A program made the translations under genes and the position numbers. From the NCBI RefSeq assembly GCF_014836845.1, contig NZ_JACSQA010000005.1, positions 62,001 through 126,000 of the forward strand: 64,000 bases of DNA, given 5' to 3'. Each line of letters begins with the position of its first letter. The first letter of the stretch is position 1. This DNA comes from Ureibacillus galli. GTDB taxonomy: Bacteria > Bacillota > Bacilli > Bacillales_A > Planococcaceae. Positions 55,518 through 64,000 of the stretch are shown here, in pieces. Under the pieces are notes generated by a model, which saw only the letters and a program-made list of their open reading frames with translations, was not told the DNA's origin and searched no databases.

Positions 55518-57407
55518 ATGGGTTTTAAATCGGCGAAACTATTAAAAAGCTGTTTACTCTATGTGTTCATTTCAACCATCATTTTTGGCTCTTTCGTTAT
55601 CTTTCAATCAAACAATGAAACTACAGCTGCAACAAATTCAGGAGAACTTCAACAATCTTTTAAAAAGGCTGCTGAAGAATTTGGTGTTCCAATTGAAGTT
55701 TTAATGGCGGTTTCTTATCATCAATCTCGTTGGGATGAACATGATGGCCATAGCGAAGTTGGGGGTTACGGTGTTATGAATTTGATCGATATCCCATTGA
55801 ACAACGATGCAAACGGAAAAAATGAAGCAAATTTTCAATTTACAATAGAACAAAACGACACCTCTTTAGAAAAAGCAGCCAAGTTACTTCGTATTGATAA
55901 GGAAAAACTAAAAACGAATACCGAACAAAATATACGGGGCGGAGCTGCTCTTTTAGTTCAATATGCAATAGAAACAATAGGAGAAGTACCAAAAGAAATC
56001 GGTGATTGGTATGGAGCTGTTATGTTGTTTAGTGGATCCGACATGAAAAGTGTAGCAGAGGGATTTGCTGAAGATGTTTATACAACGATAAAAAAAGGAG
56101 TCGAAAGAACAACAGTAAGTGGGCAAAAATTGACTTTAAAAGGAAAGGAAATTGAGCCGAATCAAAATACAGCTAAAAACATTAACTTACGAAACCCAAA
56201 AACTACTGGGGTAGATTGTCCGAATGGTTTAGATTGTACCTTTATTCCAGCATCTTATAAACAATACTCCAATAGTTCAAGAGATTATGGGAATTATGAT
56301 TTGGCCCAAAGACCTGACGATGGGTTAGATATACGGTATATTATCATTCATGATATCGAAGGAAGCAGTGAATCGGCTATTAATCATTTCCAAGCCCAAT
56401 CTTACGTTAGTGCCCATTATGTACTAGATTCGGATAATGGAACGATCACTCAAATGGTTAGACCAAAGGATGTGGCTTGGCATGCCGGTAACTGGTATTT
56501 TAATGCCCATTCTATCGGGTTAGAACACGAAGGTTTTGCAGTTGAAGGAGCGGATTGGTATAGCGAACAAATGTATCGATCTTCTGCAAAATTAGTAAAA
56601 TATTTAGCGAAGAAATATAATATTCCCCTTGATAGGCAACATATTATTGGCCATGATGAAGTTCCTGGCTTGACTCCTGCTAGACAAGCGGCAATGCATT
56701 GGGATCCAGGTGCATATTGGGATTGGTCCCATTTCTTTAATCTTTTAGGAGAACCAATTAACCCTTCTGATGGCAATGAATATAGCAATATGATAACGAT
56801 TCGTCCAAATTATCATACAAATAAGCCGATTTTCACTTATGGCTCTATGATACTTGAACCGAAGTCTTCTAGTCTTATACAATTTTATACGCAACCTAGT
56901 TTTGAATCACCTCTTATTAAAGATACCCTTTTAAGCAATGGAGGAACGAATCGTATTAATGATTGGGGTAATAAAGCAGCAATTGGACAAACCTATTATA
57001 AGGTGGCACACGAAAATCATTGGACTGCCATAAACTATGGGGGGCAAGTTGCATGGTTCTATAACCCTCATGAACAAAATTCGATACCGGGTAATGGCAT
57101 TTTGATAACGCCTAAACAAGGTAAAGAAAGTATTCCAGTATACGGGGCGGCGTATCCGGAAGCATCTGCCTATGAAGGTACAGGAATTGGGGAAGGTGCT
57201 CGAGGAACTGCAACACCTCTTTATCAATTAACAGCGGGTGAAATGTATGTTGCTAGTGGTCCAATTTTATCTTCCTATTACTATGCGAAGGATTATAATG
57301 ATCCAACATCATACAAAGTAGTGATTGGGGAAGATGAATATTATCAAATTTATTTCAATCACCGTTTAGGTTTTGTGAAAAAATCAGATATAGAGATTGT
57401 TCATTAA
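55518..57407 (+). CDS. Secreted N-acetylmuramoyl-L-alanine amidase with lysozyme-like N-domain
   Basis: 629 residues. Signal peptide/anchor (LLYVFISTIIFGSFVIF) at about 13-32. A predicted lysozyme-like helical domain at ~45-200 (FKKAAEEFGVPIEVLMAVSYHQSRWDEH). An Amidase_2 domain at ~270-415 with RYIIIHDIEG, SAHYVLDS, WHAGNWYFNAHSIGLEHEG and HIIGHDEVPG. Then an SH3-like C-terminus. It cuts the bond between muramic acid and the stem peptide. The AGAGGAGGG ribosome site is strong. The start is just after the structured RNA. Confidence 0.9.
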   Translation: MGFKSAKLLKSCLLYVFISTIIFGSFVIFQSNNETTAATNSGELQQSFKKAAEEFGVPIEVLMAVSYHQSRWDEHDGHSEVGGYGVMNLIDIPLNNDANGKNEANFQFTIEQNDTSLEKAAKLLRIDKEKLKTNTEQNIRGGAALLVQYAIETIGEVPKEIGDWYGAVMLFSGSDMKSVAEGFAEDVYTTIKKGVERTTVSGQKLTLKGKEIEPNQNTAKNINLRNPKTTGVDCPNGLDCTFIPASYKQYSNSSRDYGNYDLAQRPDDGLDIRYIIIHDIEGSSESAINHFQAQSYVSAHYVLDSDNGTITQMVRPKDVAWHAGNWYFNAHSIGLEHEGFAVEGADWYSEQMYRSSAKLVKYLAKKYNIPLDRQHIIGHDEVPGLTPARQAAMHWDPGAYWDWSHFFNLLGEPINPSDGNEYSNMITIRPNYHTNKPIFTYGSMILEPKSSSLIQFYTQPSFESPLIKDTLLSNGGTNRINDWGNKAAIGQTYYKVAHENHWTAINYGGQVAWFYNPHEQNSIPGNGILITPKQGKESIPVYGAAYPEASAYEGTGIGEGARGTATPLYQLTAGEMYVASGPILSSYYYAKDYNDPTSYKVVIGEDEYYQIYFNHRLGFVKKSDIEIVH

Positions 57408-57426
57408 CTTTCCTAAAAAACAATAA

Positions 57427-57472
57427 CAGCCACAAAGAATGGAAGGTCCATTCTATTTGTGGCTGTCTACTA
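57427..57472. terminator. Bidirectional terminator
   Basis: CAGCCACAAAGAATGGA pairs with the mirrored right arm ending TTTGTGGCTG at 57465, with a 2-base bulge and a 4-base loop. Confidence 0.85.
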
Positions 57473-57473
57473 C

Positions 57474-58931
57474 TTAAAAAGGATATTCCCTCGGTTTTGT
57501 TTGCACGGAAATCCATTTTGTGACAGTGAATTCATCAACAATCCAAGGATTACCAAAGCGTCCAACACCACTATCGCGCATCCCTCCAAATGGTGCTCTC
57601 GGTTCATCGTTCACCGTTTGATCATTCAGATGAGTCATCCCAAATTCGATATCAAGGGCATATTCCCGTGCCTGATCCAAATCTCCTGCAAAAATAGCAG
57701 AACTTAATCCATAAATCGTATGGTTCGCAAATTCAATGGCTTCATCATCAGAAGAAGCTTTAATAATCGGTACGATTGGACCAAATAATTCTGTTTGTGC
57801 AAGTTCACTGTCATTTCGTACATTTCCAAAAATGGTAGGTGTAAGTACATTACCAATTAATTGTCCGTCTAAAAGAACTTCTGTACCTTGTGCCTTCGCT
57901 TTTTCGATATTTTGTAAAGAGAAATCGATTTGTTTTTTATTAATAATGGGTCCGATAATCACTTCATGGTCTCGTGGATCCCCATATTTTAAACTTTTTA
58001 CCCGTTCAACAAATTTTTGGACGAATCCATCATATAATTTTTCGTGAACTATAATACGGTTAGTAATCATACAAATTTGTCCTTGGTGAAGGAATTTACC
58101 AAAGACCGCCGCTTTTACCGCTTGCTCTAAATCTGCATCTGATAAGACGACAAAGGGAGCGTTACCACCGAGTTCTAATGCTACCCGTTTAAATAAACCA
58201 CCTGCTACTGTACCTATATGCCTTCCTACTTCTGTAGATCCAGTAAAACTTACTAAACGAACGACAGGGTGTTCAACCATTAAATCTCCGATGATAGAAG
58301 TTTTCGTAAGGACACTTTGGAAGACACCTGAAGGGATACCACCTTCTTCAAACGCTTTTGCAATTAACGAGCCAGAAGATAAGCTTACTTGTAAATCTGC
58401 TTTGTGTACGACTGCATTTCCTAATGCAAGGGCAGGAGCAATCGTACGCATCGATAAATAAAGCGGGAAATTGAAAGGGGCAATGGATGATACTACTCCT
58501 AAAGGTAGTCGATGTATTTCATTTATTTTATTTGGTACTACAGATTGCTCTTTACGAACTTCGTGAACTTTATCGATTGTTGTTAAGGCTTCTTTCATTA
58601 CTGAAACGGTACTGCCATATTCGACCGTTGCTTTTATAAAGCTACTACCCGATTCAATGATGAGTAAATCAATAATGGCATCTTTATTTTCTTCAAAAAA
58701 CGTAATGGCTTTTTCGATTACTCTTCGTCGTAGATTAGGGTTCTTTCCCCAATCTTTTTGAGCTTTTTGAGCATCATAAAAGGCACGGTCAACCTGTTCT
58801 TTTGAAGCCATTTTAACCGTCGCTAACACTTCATCATCAAATGGATTTGTAATATCAAAAGTACTTTCTGATTCCCCATCTACCCATTGACCATTTAAAT
58901 AACTTTGATTTAAGGTTGTAAACTGGTTCAT
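57474..58931 (-). CDS. NAD(P)-dependent aldehyde dehydrogenase
   Basis: 485 residues. Aldehyde dehydrogenase motifs: SFTGSTEVGRHIG, ELGGNAPFVVLSDAD (catalytic Glu), GKFLHQGQICMITNR (catalytic Cys) and ELFGPIVPII. Closest by feel to the benzaldehyde/vanillin dehydrogenase branch (YfmT type). It oxidises aldehydes to acids; substrate not predictable. Monocistronic, AGGGATG-type start region. Confidence 0.92.
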   Translation of the reverse strand: MNQFTTLNQSYLNGQWVDGESESTFDITNPFDDEVLATVKMASKEQVDRAFYDAQKAQKDWGKNPNLRRRVIEKAITFFEENKDAIIDLLIIESGSSFIKATVEYGSTVSVMKEALTTIDKVHEVRKEQSVVPNKINEIHRLPLGVVSSIAPFNFPLYLSMRTIAPALALGNAVVHKADLQVSLSSGSLIAKAFEEGGIPSGVFQSVLTKTSIIGDLMVEHPVVRLVSFTGSTEVGRHIGTVAGGLFKRVALELGGNAPFVVLSDADLEQAVKAAVFGKFLHQGQICMITNRIIVHEKLYDGFVQKFVERVKSLKYGDPRDHEVIIGPIINKKQIDFSLQNIEKAKAQGTEVLLDGQLIGNVLTPTIFGNVRNDSELAQTELFGPIVPIIKASSDDEAIEFANHTIYGLSSAIFAGDLDQAREYALDIEFGMTHLNDQTVNDEPRAPFGGMRDSGVGRFGNPWIVDEFTVTKWISVQTKPREYPF

Positions 58932-59092
58932 TTGAACATCCCTCCAATTTTGAACATCTAAATGATTTACCCTGTCTATATTGTTTTAAACGTTGAATGA
59001 TATTATTGTGTACATTGTTAATTAATACATACAAAGAAAAGGAATATCTTCATTCGTTTAGAAAAGACTAACGAAAAGGAGGCGGGGAGCAG

Positions 59093-59443
59093 TTGAAAAC
59101 AAAAATTGCAATATCGGTTTTAGTAATATTAAGTACGATTGCAGTCGGTAAGATTTTGACGGTACCTCCAAATAACAATACGACAAGTGCAGAAGAAATT
59201 GCCCCTTCTTATGCCAAATGGGGAAGAATTGCAATGCAAAAAGTGATGGAGAAATATCCGTCAGCGGACGTAATTGACTATTTGCATATTGGAAAAGAAG
59301 TCGGATCCGTTAATTCTGTAGAGAAATTTAAACTTTGGTTAAGAGCAGAAGATAATCGTGAATTTGGAGTATTTGTTGATATATCCATAAATAATCAGAC
59401 AGAAGAAATAGTAGACATTCAATTTACAGAAACGGATCGATAA
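59093..59443 (+). CDS. Secreted DUF3889-type protein
   Basis: 116 residues: a signal-like hydrophobic N-terminus (ISVLVILSTIAVGKIL), then PSYAKWGRIAMQKVMEKYP, VIDYLHIGKEVGS, KFKLWLRAEDNREFGVFVDI and a Glu-rich end. This arrangement resembles Bacillus DUF3889 proteins; no function is known. TTG start behind AAAGGAGGCGGGG. Confidence 0.75.
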   Translation: MKTKIAISVLVILSTIAVGKILTVPPNNNTTSAEEIAPSYAKWGRIAMQKVMEKYPSADVIDYLHIGKEVGSVNSVEKFKLWLRAEDNREFGVFVDISINNQTEEIVDIQFTETDR

Positions 59444-59444
59444 A

Positions 59445-59475
59445 AAACGCAAGGCTTTTATGCCTTGCGTTTTAT
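59445..59475. terminator. Bidirectional terminator
   Basis: AAAACGCAAGGC pairs with GCCTTGCGTTTT around a short loop between two convergent small-protein genes. Confidence 0.88.
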
Positions 59476-59951
59476 TTTACCTCTATTTTAAAAATGTATG
59501 AGCTATCGCCACTTGAGTTTTTATCATCTTTTTCCCAAACACCATAGTAAGTTACGATATATGTACCTCGTACTATTGGGGCTGAAAAAGTAGTTTTATC
59601 CAGTTTCAACTCTTCCGTTTGGCCCGAGCTATCTATTACGGTAACTTTTTGGGAACTAGGTGTACGTTCGATGTGTAACGTTATGTTTTCATTTCGTGAA
59701 ACCTTTATCCCTTTCATACCATCCATCAATTCAGTAGGTGTGGCCATATCTACACACTCGGTAACTTTTTCTGTATTCCAACAGTAGGAGCCTTGGGAAG
59801 TTGGATAAATTTCCTCATCGATTTCAATTTCTACTTTAGGTGGAGAAGTTAGTTTGGAACTTGTTATTGGCAAGTCCAATTTATTTTCCGTATTCGAACA
59901 ACCAAAAAGGAAAAAGAGTAGTAAAAGAAGTAAGAAGATTGGGTTCTTCAA
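59472..59951 (-). CDS. Lipoprotein of unknown function
   Basis: 159 residues. Lipobox LFGC with Cys18 after a Leu/Phe-rich signal, then a Ser/Pro linker and a beta-rich domain (KVEIEIDEEIYPTSQGSYCWN, GIKVSRNENITLHIERT). It would be membrane-bound on the outer face. Family not recognised. A GGAGTGAT ribosome site precedes the start. Confidence 0.8.
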   Translation of the reverse strand: MKNPIFLLLLLLFFLFGCSNTENKLDLPITSSKLTSPPKVEIEIDEEIYPTSQGSYCWNTEKVTECVDMATPTELMDGMKGIKVSRNENITLHIERTPSSQKVTVIDSSGQTEELKLDKTTFSAPIVRGTYIVTYYGVWEKDDKNSSGDSSYIFKIEVK

Positions 59952-60034
59952 AATATCACTCCTTTTAGAAGTTTAAAGCCTTTCTCTATCTATATGGTAA
60001 TTTTTCGACTATTATCAATTTTTTTATTGTCCAC

Positions 60035-60060
60035 TGAGTCGTTTTAAGAACATAATCGTC
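60035..60060 (+). promoter_or_regulatory. Candidate ECF-sigma promoter upstream of the sigma gene
   Basis: TGAGTC (60035-60040), 16 bases, CGTC (60057-60060). This fits the TGAAAC-N16-CGTC style of Bacillus ECF promoters with two -35 mismatches, 21 bases before the sigma start codon. Autoregulation is inferred. Confidence 0.4.
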
Positions 60061-60081
60061 TATATAGGTGGAGGTGGGATT

Positions 60082-60594
60082 TTGGCTTTCAATTTCGAAC
60101 AGGAATATGAAATACATAGTGACCGTATTTATCAATACATATATTTTTTAGTCGGACATACCGAAACGGCTGAAGATTTAACGCAAGAAACCTTTATAAA
60201 AGCAATGCAATATTCCGCTTCATTTCGACAAGAGGCAAGTGCTTTCACATGGCTAATGAAAATTGCAAGGAACTTAACTTATGATTATTTTCGTCGAAAA
60301 CGTCTCATTCAGTTTTTACCTTTCCGAAAGGAGTATGACAATAGAGAAACTGTATTTACACCAGAAAAGTGGCTAGAAAATCACGAAGAATCTAAACAAT
60401 TATACGAGGCATTACATCAATTAAAATTGGACTATCGAGAAGCCATAGTACTAAGAAAAATAGAAGGCTTTTCAATTAAGGAAACGGCAGAAATTCTTGG
60501 ATGGAAAGAAGCAAAAGTTAAAAATTGTACAGAGCGAGGAATGAAGGCATTAAAACAATTTCTATTGAAAGGGGGAGAGGAGCATGAATCTTGA
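60082..60594 (+). CDS. ECF RNA polymerase sigma factor
   Basis: 170 residues with region 2 (YEIHSDRIYQYIYFLVGHTETAEDLTQETFIKAM, then FTWLMKIARNLTYDYFRRKR) and region 4 (LDYREAIVLRKIEGFSIKETAEILGW). Length and content resemble SigX-type factors. TTG start behind GGAGGTGGG. The end overlaps the anti-sigma gene by 11 bases, so the two are coupled. Confidence 0.92.
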   Translation: MAFNFEQEYEIHSDRIYQYIYFLVGHTETAEDLTQETFIKAMQYSASFRQEASAFTWLMKIARNLTYDYFRRKRLIQFLPFRKEYDNRETVFTPEKWLENHEESKQLYEALHQLKLDYREAIVLRKIEGFSIKETAEILGWKEAKVKNCTERGMKALKQFLLKGGEEHES

Positions 60595-61546
60595 TGAGCA
60601 ATTAAAAGAAATGGTTCGACCATATCGAGATGAGTTGACGAAAGATAGTTCAAAACAAGCCATTATGAAAAAAATGAAAAAGGAAAGCATTCGAAATCGT
60701 TGGATTTACCGAACGGTACTCGTCAGTACATGTGTGATTGCTATTTTATTATATGCGTCGTTCTTTGCCTCTACTTCGATTCAGCAAGATGTAACGGCGA
60801 CCCCTTTTGGAAACATTGATGATCAATCAAAAATAGAAAAAGTGATTGTGTTAGAAAATGAAAATCCACAGCGTCAGTTAAATTTAAAGTCCATTTTCTA
60901 TCCTTTCAAGGAATCTATCACAACAAGTGAAGTTTTTGATGACATTATTCCTATTTTATTGGCAGCGAGGGAACAGGCAATACCATGGGATGGCGCTTTT
61001 GAAGAAGAAGTCATTGAAGATATTCATTTTACTTTTTCAAATGGGGAAGAACTTTATTTAAAGCAGTCCTTTGAAGGGGATATTCCTGAACATGTTAATT
61101 TTTTGTACGATCCAAATGCGAACATGAAATATGCCTTATCCAATGAAGAGTGGAGAACAATTACTGCACTAACCGATGAGATTCATAGTCAACATCAATT
61201 TACAAGATGGACATTTATCTGGAAATTTTTAATGGTGATTATCGTTTTGGGAATATTGTTTATCATTGAGAAAAAAGAGCAAAAGAAATTTAATGTTGAG
61301 CAAAAAAAGAAACCTTTCGCTATAATGAATACTCTATGTTTATTATTAGCTATTTATATTTGTAATAAAATAATTCATTATTTAGGAACGATTCATTTCG
61401 GTGTAGCTATTTTATTATTAATTTCCGTTCACTCCTTTAATGAACTAATAAATTATATAAGAACAAAACAACCGATTCGCTGGAAATTTTCAAGTTTAAA
61501 TTTGTTCATTATTTTAATATTTGCTATATTATTAACTTATTTTTAA
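60584..61546 (+). CDS. Putative membrane anti-sigma factor
   Basis: 320 residues. A 35-residue basic cytosolic start, a membrane segment at ~42-62 (VLVSTCVIAILLYASFF), an external domain of about 150 residues, and three or four C-terminal helices (FLMVIIVLGILFII, FAIMNTLCLLLAIYIC, VAILLLISVHSF, LNLFIILIFAILL). It overlaps the sigma gene. There is no zinc HxxxCxxC anti-sigma motif. An RsiX-like function is inferred from the overlap; the multi-helix C-terminus is unusual. Confidence 0.7.
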   Translation: MNLDEQLKEMVRPYRDELTKDSSKQAIMKKMKKESIRNRWIYRTVLVSTCVIAILLYASFFASTSIQQDVTATPFGNIDDQSKIEKVIVLENENPQRQLNLKSIFYPFKESITTSEVFDDIIPILLAAREQAIPWDGAFEEEVIEDIHFTFSNGEELYLKQSFEGDIPEHVNFLYDPNANMKYALSNEEWRTITALTDEIHSQHQFTRWTFIWKFLMVIIVLGILFIIEKKEQKKFNVEQKKKPFAIMNTLCLLLAIYICNKIIHYLGTIHFGVAILLLISVHSFNELINYIRTKQPIRWKFSSLNLFIILIFAILLTYF

Positions 61547-61551
61547 ATGAG

Positions 61552-61587
61552 AAGGTACTTTAAACCGTAGTAGTTTAAAGTACCTTT
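61552..61587. terminator. Bidirectional terminator
   Basis: 14-base perfect arms AAGGTACTTTAAAC (61552-61565) and GTTTAAAGTACCTT (61573-61586), between the anti-sigma gene and convergent proA. Confidence 0.9.
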
Positions 61588-61591
61588 ATGT

Positions 61592-62857
61592 TTATTCCCT
61601 TACTTGACCATTCCCATAAACAAAGTATTTAGCTGAAGTAAGTGCAGGTAAACCCATTGGTCCTCTTGCATGTAGTTTTTGTGTACTAATGCCGATTTCA
61701 GCGCCGTAGCCAAATTCAAACCCATCTGTAAAACGGGTAGATGCATTATGATAAACAGCAGCTGAGTCAACACTAGTTAAAAAGGTTTGGGCTGCCATTG
61801 GGTCTTCCGTAATGATGGATTCAGAATGATTTGTACTGTACGTATTGATATGATCAATTGCTTCATACAAGCTTTCTACTACTTTAACACTTATAGTTAA
61901 GCTTAAGTATTCTGTTGCGTAATCCTCATCTGATGCAACTGTTGCATGAGGGAATACTTCGCAGACCTTTGAATCACCAATAATTTGAATATTTGCTTCA
62001 TGTAGATGTTGTAATAACTGTTTACCGTTTTGTTCAAACCAATCCTGTTGGATGAGTAAACTTTCCGCAGCATTACAGACAGAAGGGCGTTGGGTTTTAG
62101 CATTTAGAATAATTTTTAATGCCATCGTATAGTTAGCCGTCGTATCAACATACACATGACAATTACCAGCCCCCGTTTCTAAAACGGGAACAGTTGCTTC
62201 TTTCACGACTAAATCAATTAAATTTTTCCCTCCACGTGGAATCAATACATCTAAATATTCCTTTAAATGGAATAGTTCCTTTGTAGTTTCGTGACGCGTA
62301 TCTTCGATTAATTGAACAGCATCTAACGGAAGTTCAGTGTTTTGTAATGCGCGGTGAATCGTATCAACGAGTACTTTATTGGAATGTTTTGCAGAAGAAC
62401 TTCCTCGTAATATAACGGCGTTGCCTGTTTTTAAACTAAGGGTTGCTGCATCAATTGTTACGTTCGGACGAGCTTCATAAATCATGCCAATCACACCAAG
62501 GGGAACACGCCGTTTTTCGATTAATAATCCGTTATCTTTCGTTGTTGATTCAAGAAGTTCACCAATCGGATCTTGTAATTGAATAAGGTCATCAATGGCT
62601 TTAGCCATTACGTCAATTCGACTTTCGTTTAACATAATCCGATCTAATGTAGAATCGGGGATTTGTTTTTGCTTCCCAATTTCTAAATCTTGCTGATTGG
62701 CTGATAAGATTAAATCTTTATCGATCAGTAGCTGCTCGGCAATTTTTGATAGAGCTTCATTTTTTTCATCGGTTGTTTTGACATTCATGAGGAAACTTGC
62801 TTTTTTAGCTAATTTACCTTTTGCTTGAACTTCACTGTCCATTATTGCTTTTGTCAT
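61592..62857 (-). CDS. proA: Gamma-glutamyl phosphate reductase
   Basis: 421 residues of the aldehyde dehydrogenase superfamily. Cofactor region [24 protein letters not shown], active Cys in [14 protein letters not shown] and end motifs [28 protein letters not shown]. It reduces gamma-glutamyl phosphate to glutamate semialdehyde. Minus strand, 37 bases after proB. ATG 62857 chosen over the TTG 3 bases upstream for spacing from GGAGGAG. Confidence 0.96.
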   Translation of the reverse strand: MTKAIMDSEVQAKGKLAKKASFLMNVKTTDEKNEALSKIAEQLLIDKDLILSANQQDLEIGKQKQIPDSTLDRIMLNESRIDVMAKAIDDLIQLQDPIGELLESTTKDNGLLIEKRRVPLGVIGMIYEARPNVTIDAATLSLKTGNAVILRGSSSAKHSNKVLVDTIHRALQNTELPLDAVQLIEDTRHETTKELFHLKEYLDVLIPRGGKNLIDLVVKEATVPVLETGAGNCHVYVDTTANYTMALKIILNAKTQRPSVCNAAESLLIQQDWFEQNGKQLLQHLHEANIQIIGDSKVCEVFPHATVASDEDYATEYLSLTISVKVVESLYEAIDHINTYSTNHSESIITEDPMAAQTFLTSVDSAAVYHNASTRFTDGFEFGYGAEIGISTQKLHARGPMGLPALTSAKYFVYGNGQVRE

Positions 62858-62894
62858 CAAAACTCCTCCTTACAAACGTTTTTAACGATGGTTC

Positions 62895-63980
62895 TTATGC
62901 TTTAACCCATTTATCCCGGTGAATCACTTCAGTGGCAGTTGCATCAATTTCAGTCGTTCTTTTTCCAAGAGCTTGTAACAATTCATTACTGGAATAAAGC
63001 ACTTCACCTCGACCTAACAATTTCGACTCCCCGTAAACTTCGACTACATCACCTTTTGAAAATTCGCCTTCAATTTTATAAACACCTGCAGGTAGAAGGC
63101 TTTTACCATTCAATATAATGGCTTTTTCTGCCCCTTTATCGATAAATAATTTTCCAGAAACTTCTGTAATAGATAACCATTGTTTCTGATTAGCTAGAAT
63201 AGCAGAATCATCTTTTCCGATATAAGTCCCATCACCTAAACCGTTTAAAATATCGATTAGTTTTGTTGGACCTTTTCCATTTCCAATAAAAACTTGTACG
63301 CCTGCTTGTAAAGCTGTACGAGCAGCCAATAGTTTCGATTGCATTCCACCAGTACCTACCTTTGAACCCCCATCAGTTGCAAAAGTTAACATGTCATCTG
63401 TAATTTCATTTAAATAATGAATACGTGTTGCATTCGGATTTGTAAAAGGGTTGTCATTATAAAAACCATTGATGTCCGTTAAAATAATGAGGTGATCCGC
63501 ATGAACAAGTCCACTTACTAAAGCAGATAACATATCATTATCACCAAAGGTTAGTTCCGTTACAGATACTGTATCATTTTCATTAATAATGGGAAGGACG
63601 TTTCGTTGAAGTAATTCCATAAAGGTCGCATAGGCGTTTTTAAATCGTTCTTTTTTTGAGAAATCAGTTCGTGTTAATAATATTTGCGCTGCCGTTATTT
63701 GATGTTCATGGAACGATTCTGAGTAATATTGGATGAGTAAACTTTGACCAACTGCAGCTGCCGCTTGTCTCCCTTTTAAAGTAACTGGTCGAGAAGGGTA
63801 GCCCAACTTACGAAATCCAGCAGCGACTGCACCAGAAGAAACGAGTAATACATCATGGCCTTCGTGTTTTAAAGTTGCTAGTGCTCCGATATGGTCCTGA
63901 AGTTTAGTATGATCAATTTCTCCTTTTGTGTTTGTAAGGGAACTACTTCCGATTTTTACGACAATTCTTTTTTTCTTCAC
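62895..63980 (-). CDS. proB: Glutamate 5-kinase
   Basis: 361 residues. Amino-acid kinase domain with VVKIGSSSLTN, VSSGAVAAGFRKLGY, INENDTVSVTELTFGDNDMLSALV and VGTGGMQSKLLAA; a C-terminal PUA domain follows (SLLPAGVYKIEG, KGDVVEVYGE). First step of proline synthesis, feedback-controlled in this family. GTG 63980 is 7 bases after GGGAGGT; TTG 63983 is closer than usual. The upstream region, perhaps with a second T-box, lies outside the window. Confidence 0.96.
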   Translation of the reverse strand: MKKKRIVVKIGSSSLTNTKGEIDHTKLQDHIGALATLKHEGHDVLLVSSGAVAAGFRKLGYPSRPVTLKGRQAAAAVGQSLLIQYYSESFHEHQITAAQILLTRTDFSKKERFKNAYATFMELLQRNVLPIINENDTVSVTELTFGDNDMLSALVSGLVHADHLIILTDINGFYNDNPFTNPNATRIHYLNEITDDMLTFATDGGSKVGTGGMQSKLLAARTALQAGVQVFIGNGKGPTKLIDILNGLGDGTYIGKDDSAILANQKQWLSITEVSGKLFIDKGAEKAIILNGKSLLPAGVYKIEGEFSKGDVVEVYGESKLLGRGEVLYSSNELLQALGKRTTEIDATATEVIHRDKWVKA

Positions 63981-64000
63981 CAATATACCTCCCTTAACTT

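Overview
The window is chromosomal DNA from a low-GC Gram-positive bacterium of the order Bacillales. AT-rich codon use, strong AGGAGG-type ribosome binding sites, frequent TTG/GTG starts and U-tailed terminators fit this. So do a proline T-box and sites resembling TnrA, NsrR, PurR, BirA and ArgR boxes. Gene content and order (brxB, yqjA, epimerase, carboxyltransferase, ... yqjE ... dinB, rnz, proI, yqjP, yqjQ) follow the Bacillus subtilis yqiW-yqjQ region with large insertions. I would guess the Planococcaceae/Caryophanaceae side (Lysinibacillus/Ureibacillus-like), but the species is not provable from the sequence alone. No phage, insertion sequence, CRISPR array, tRNA or rRNA was seen.

1-7347 carries a propionyl-CoA/methylmalonyl-CoA block: mutA end, mutB/scpA, meaB, epimerase and carboxyltransferase. 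Interspersed are bacilliredoxin, an aromatic-acid-exporter-like protein and the 30-aa stressosome miniprotein Prli42. 7550-16406 is the most unusual region: two tandem paralogous copies of a divergent module. Each copy has tatC-tatA-tatA on the minus strand and, on the plus strand, an 85-aa three-helix membrane protein, a Tat-signal small subunit of the gluconate 2-dehydrogenase subunit-3 family, and a GMC flavoprotein with a four-cysteine cluster. It looks like a self-contained exported dehydrogenase with its own Tat translocase, inserted between the yqjD-like and yqjE-like genes.

16637-29474 is a mixed housekeeping/accessory stretch: tripeptidase-like peptidase, CheW-like protein, DedA, a two-gene fluoride channel, deoxyribosyltransferase, Ogt, FUSC membrane protein, two flavin reductases, an ABC ATPase, signal peptidase, GMP reductase and small proteins including a possible Sm-fold protein. 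29804-38418 holds a lone PrpR_N-type regulator without GAFTGA, a TetR regulator divergent from an SDR gene broken by a 5-bp tandem duplication, a LysM-3D wall protein, the ammonium transporter behind a perfect TnrA-consensus site, a DUF294 (GlnD-like) nucleotidyltransferase and a DnaQ-like exonuclease.

38864-42379 is a tight four-gene operon (GTP cyclohydrolase II, RibD, FAD monooxygenase, HAD phosphatase) that lacks riboflavin synthase and lumazine synthase, so it may divert a riboflavin intermediate. 42450-53698 holds BioY, TrhO, DNA polymerase IV, RNase Z, a T-box-controlled pyrroline-5-carboxylate reductase, two yqjP/yqjQ-like genes, the hmp/nsrR nitric-oxide pair and argG. argH follows, then an unidentified multi-hairpin RNA ending in a terminator (55166-55333), a secreted amidase, an aldehyde dehydrogenase, small secreted proteins, an ECF sigma/anti-sigma pair, and proA and proB on the minus strand up to the right edge.
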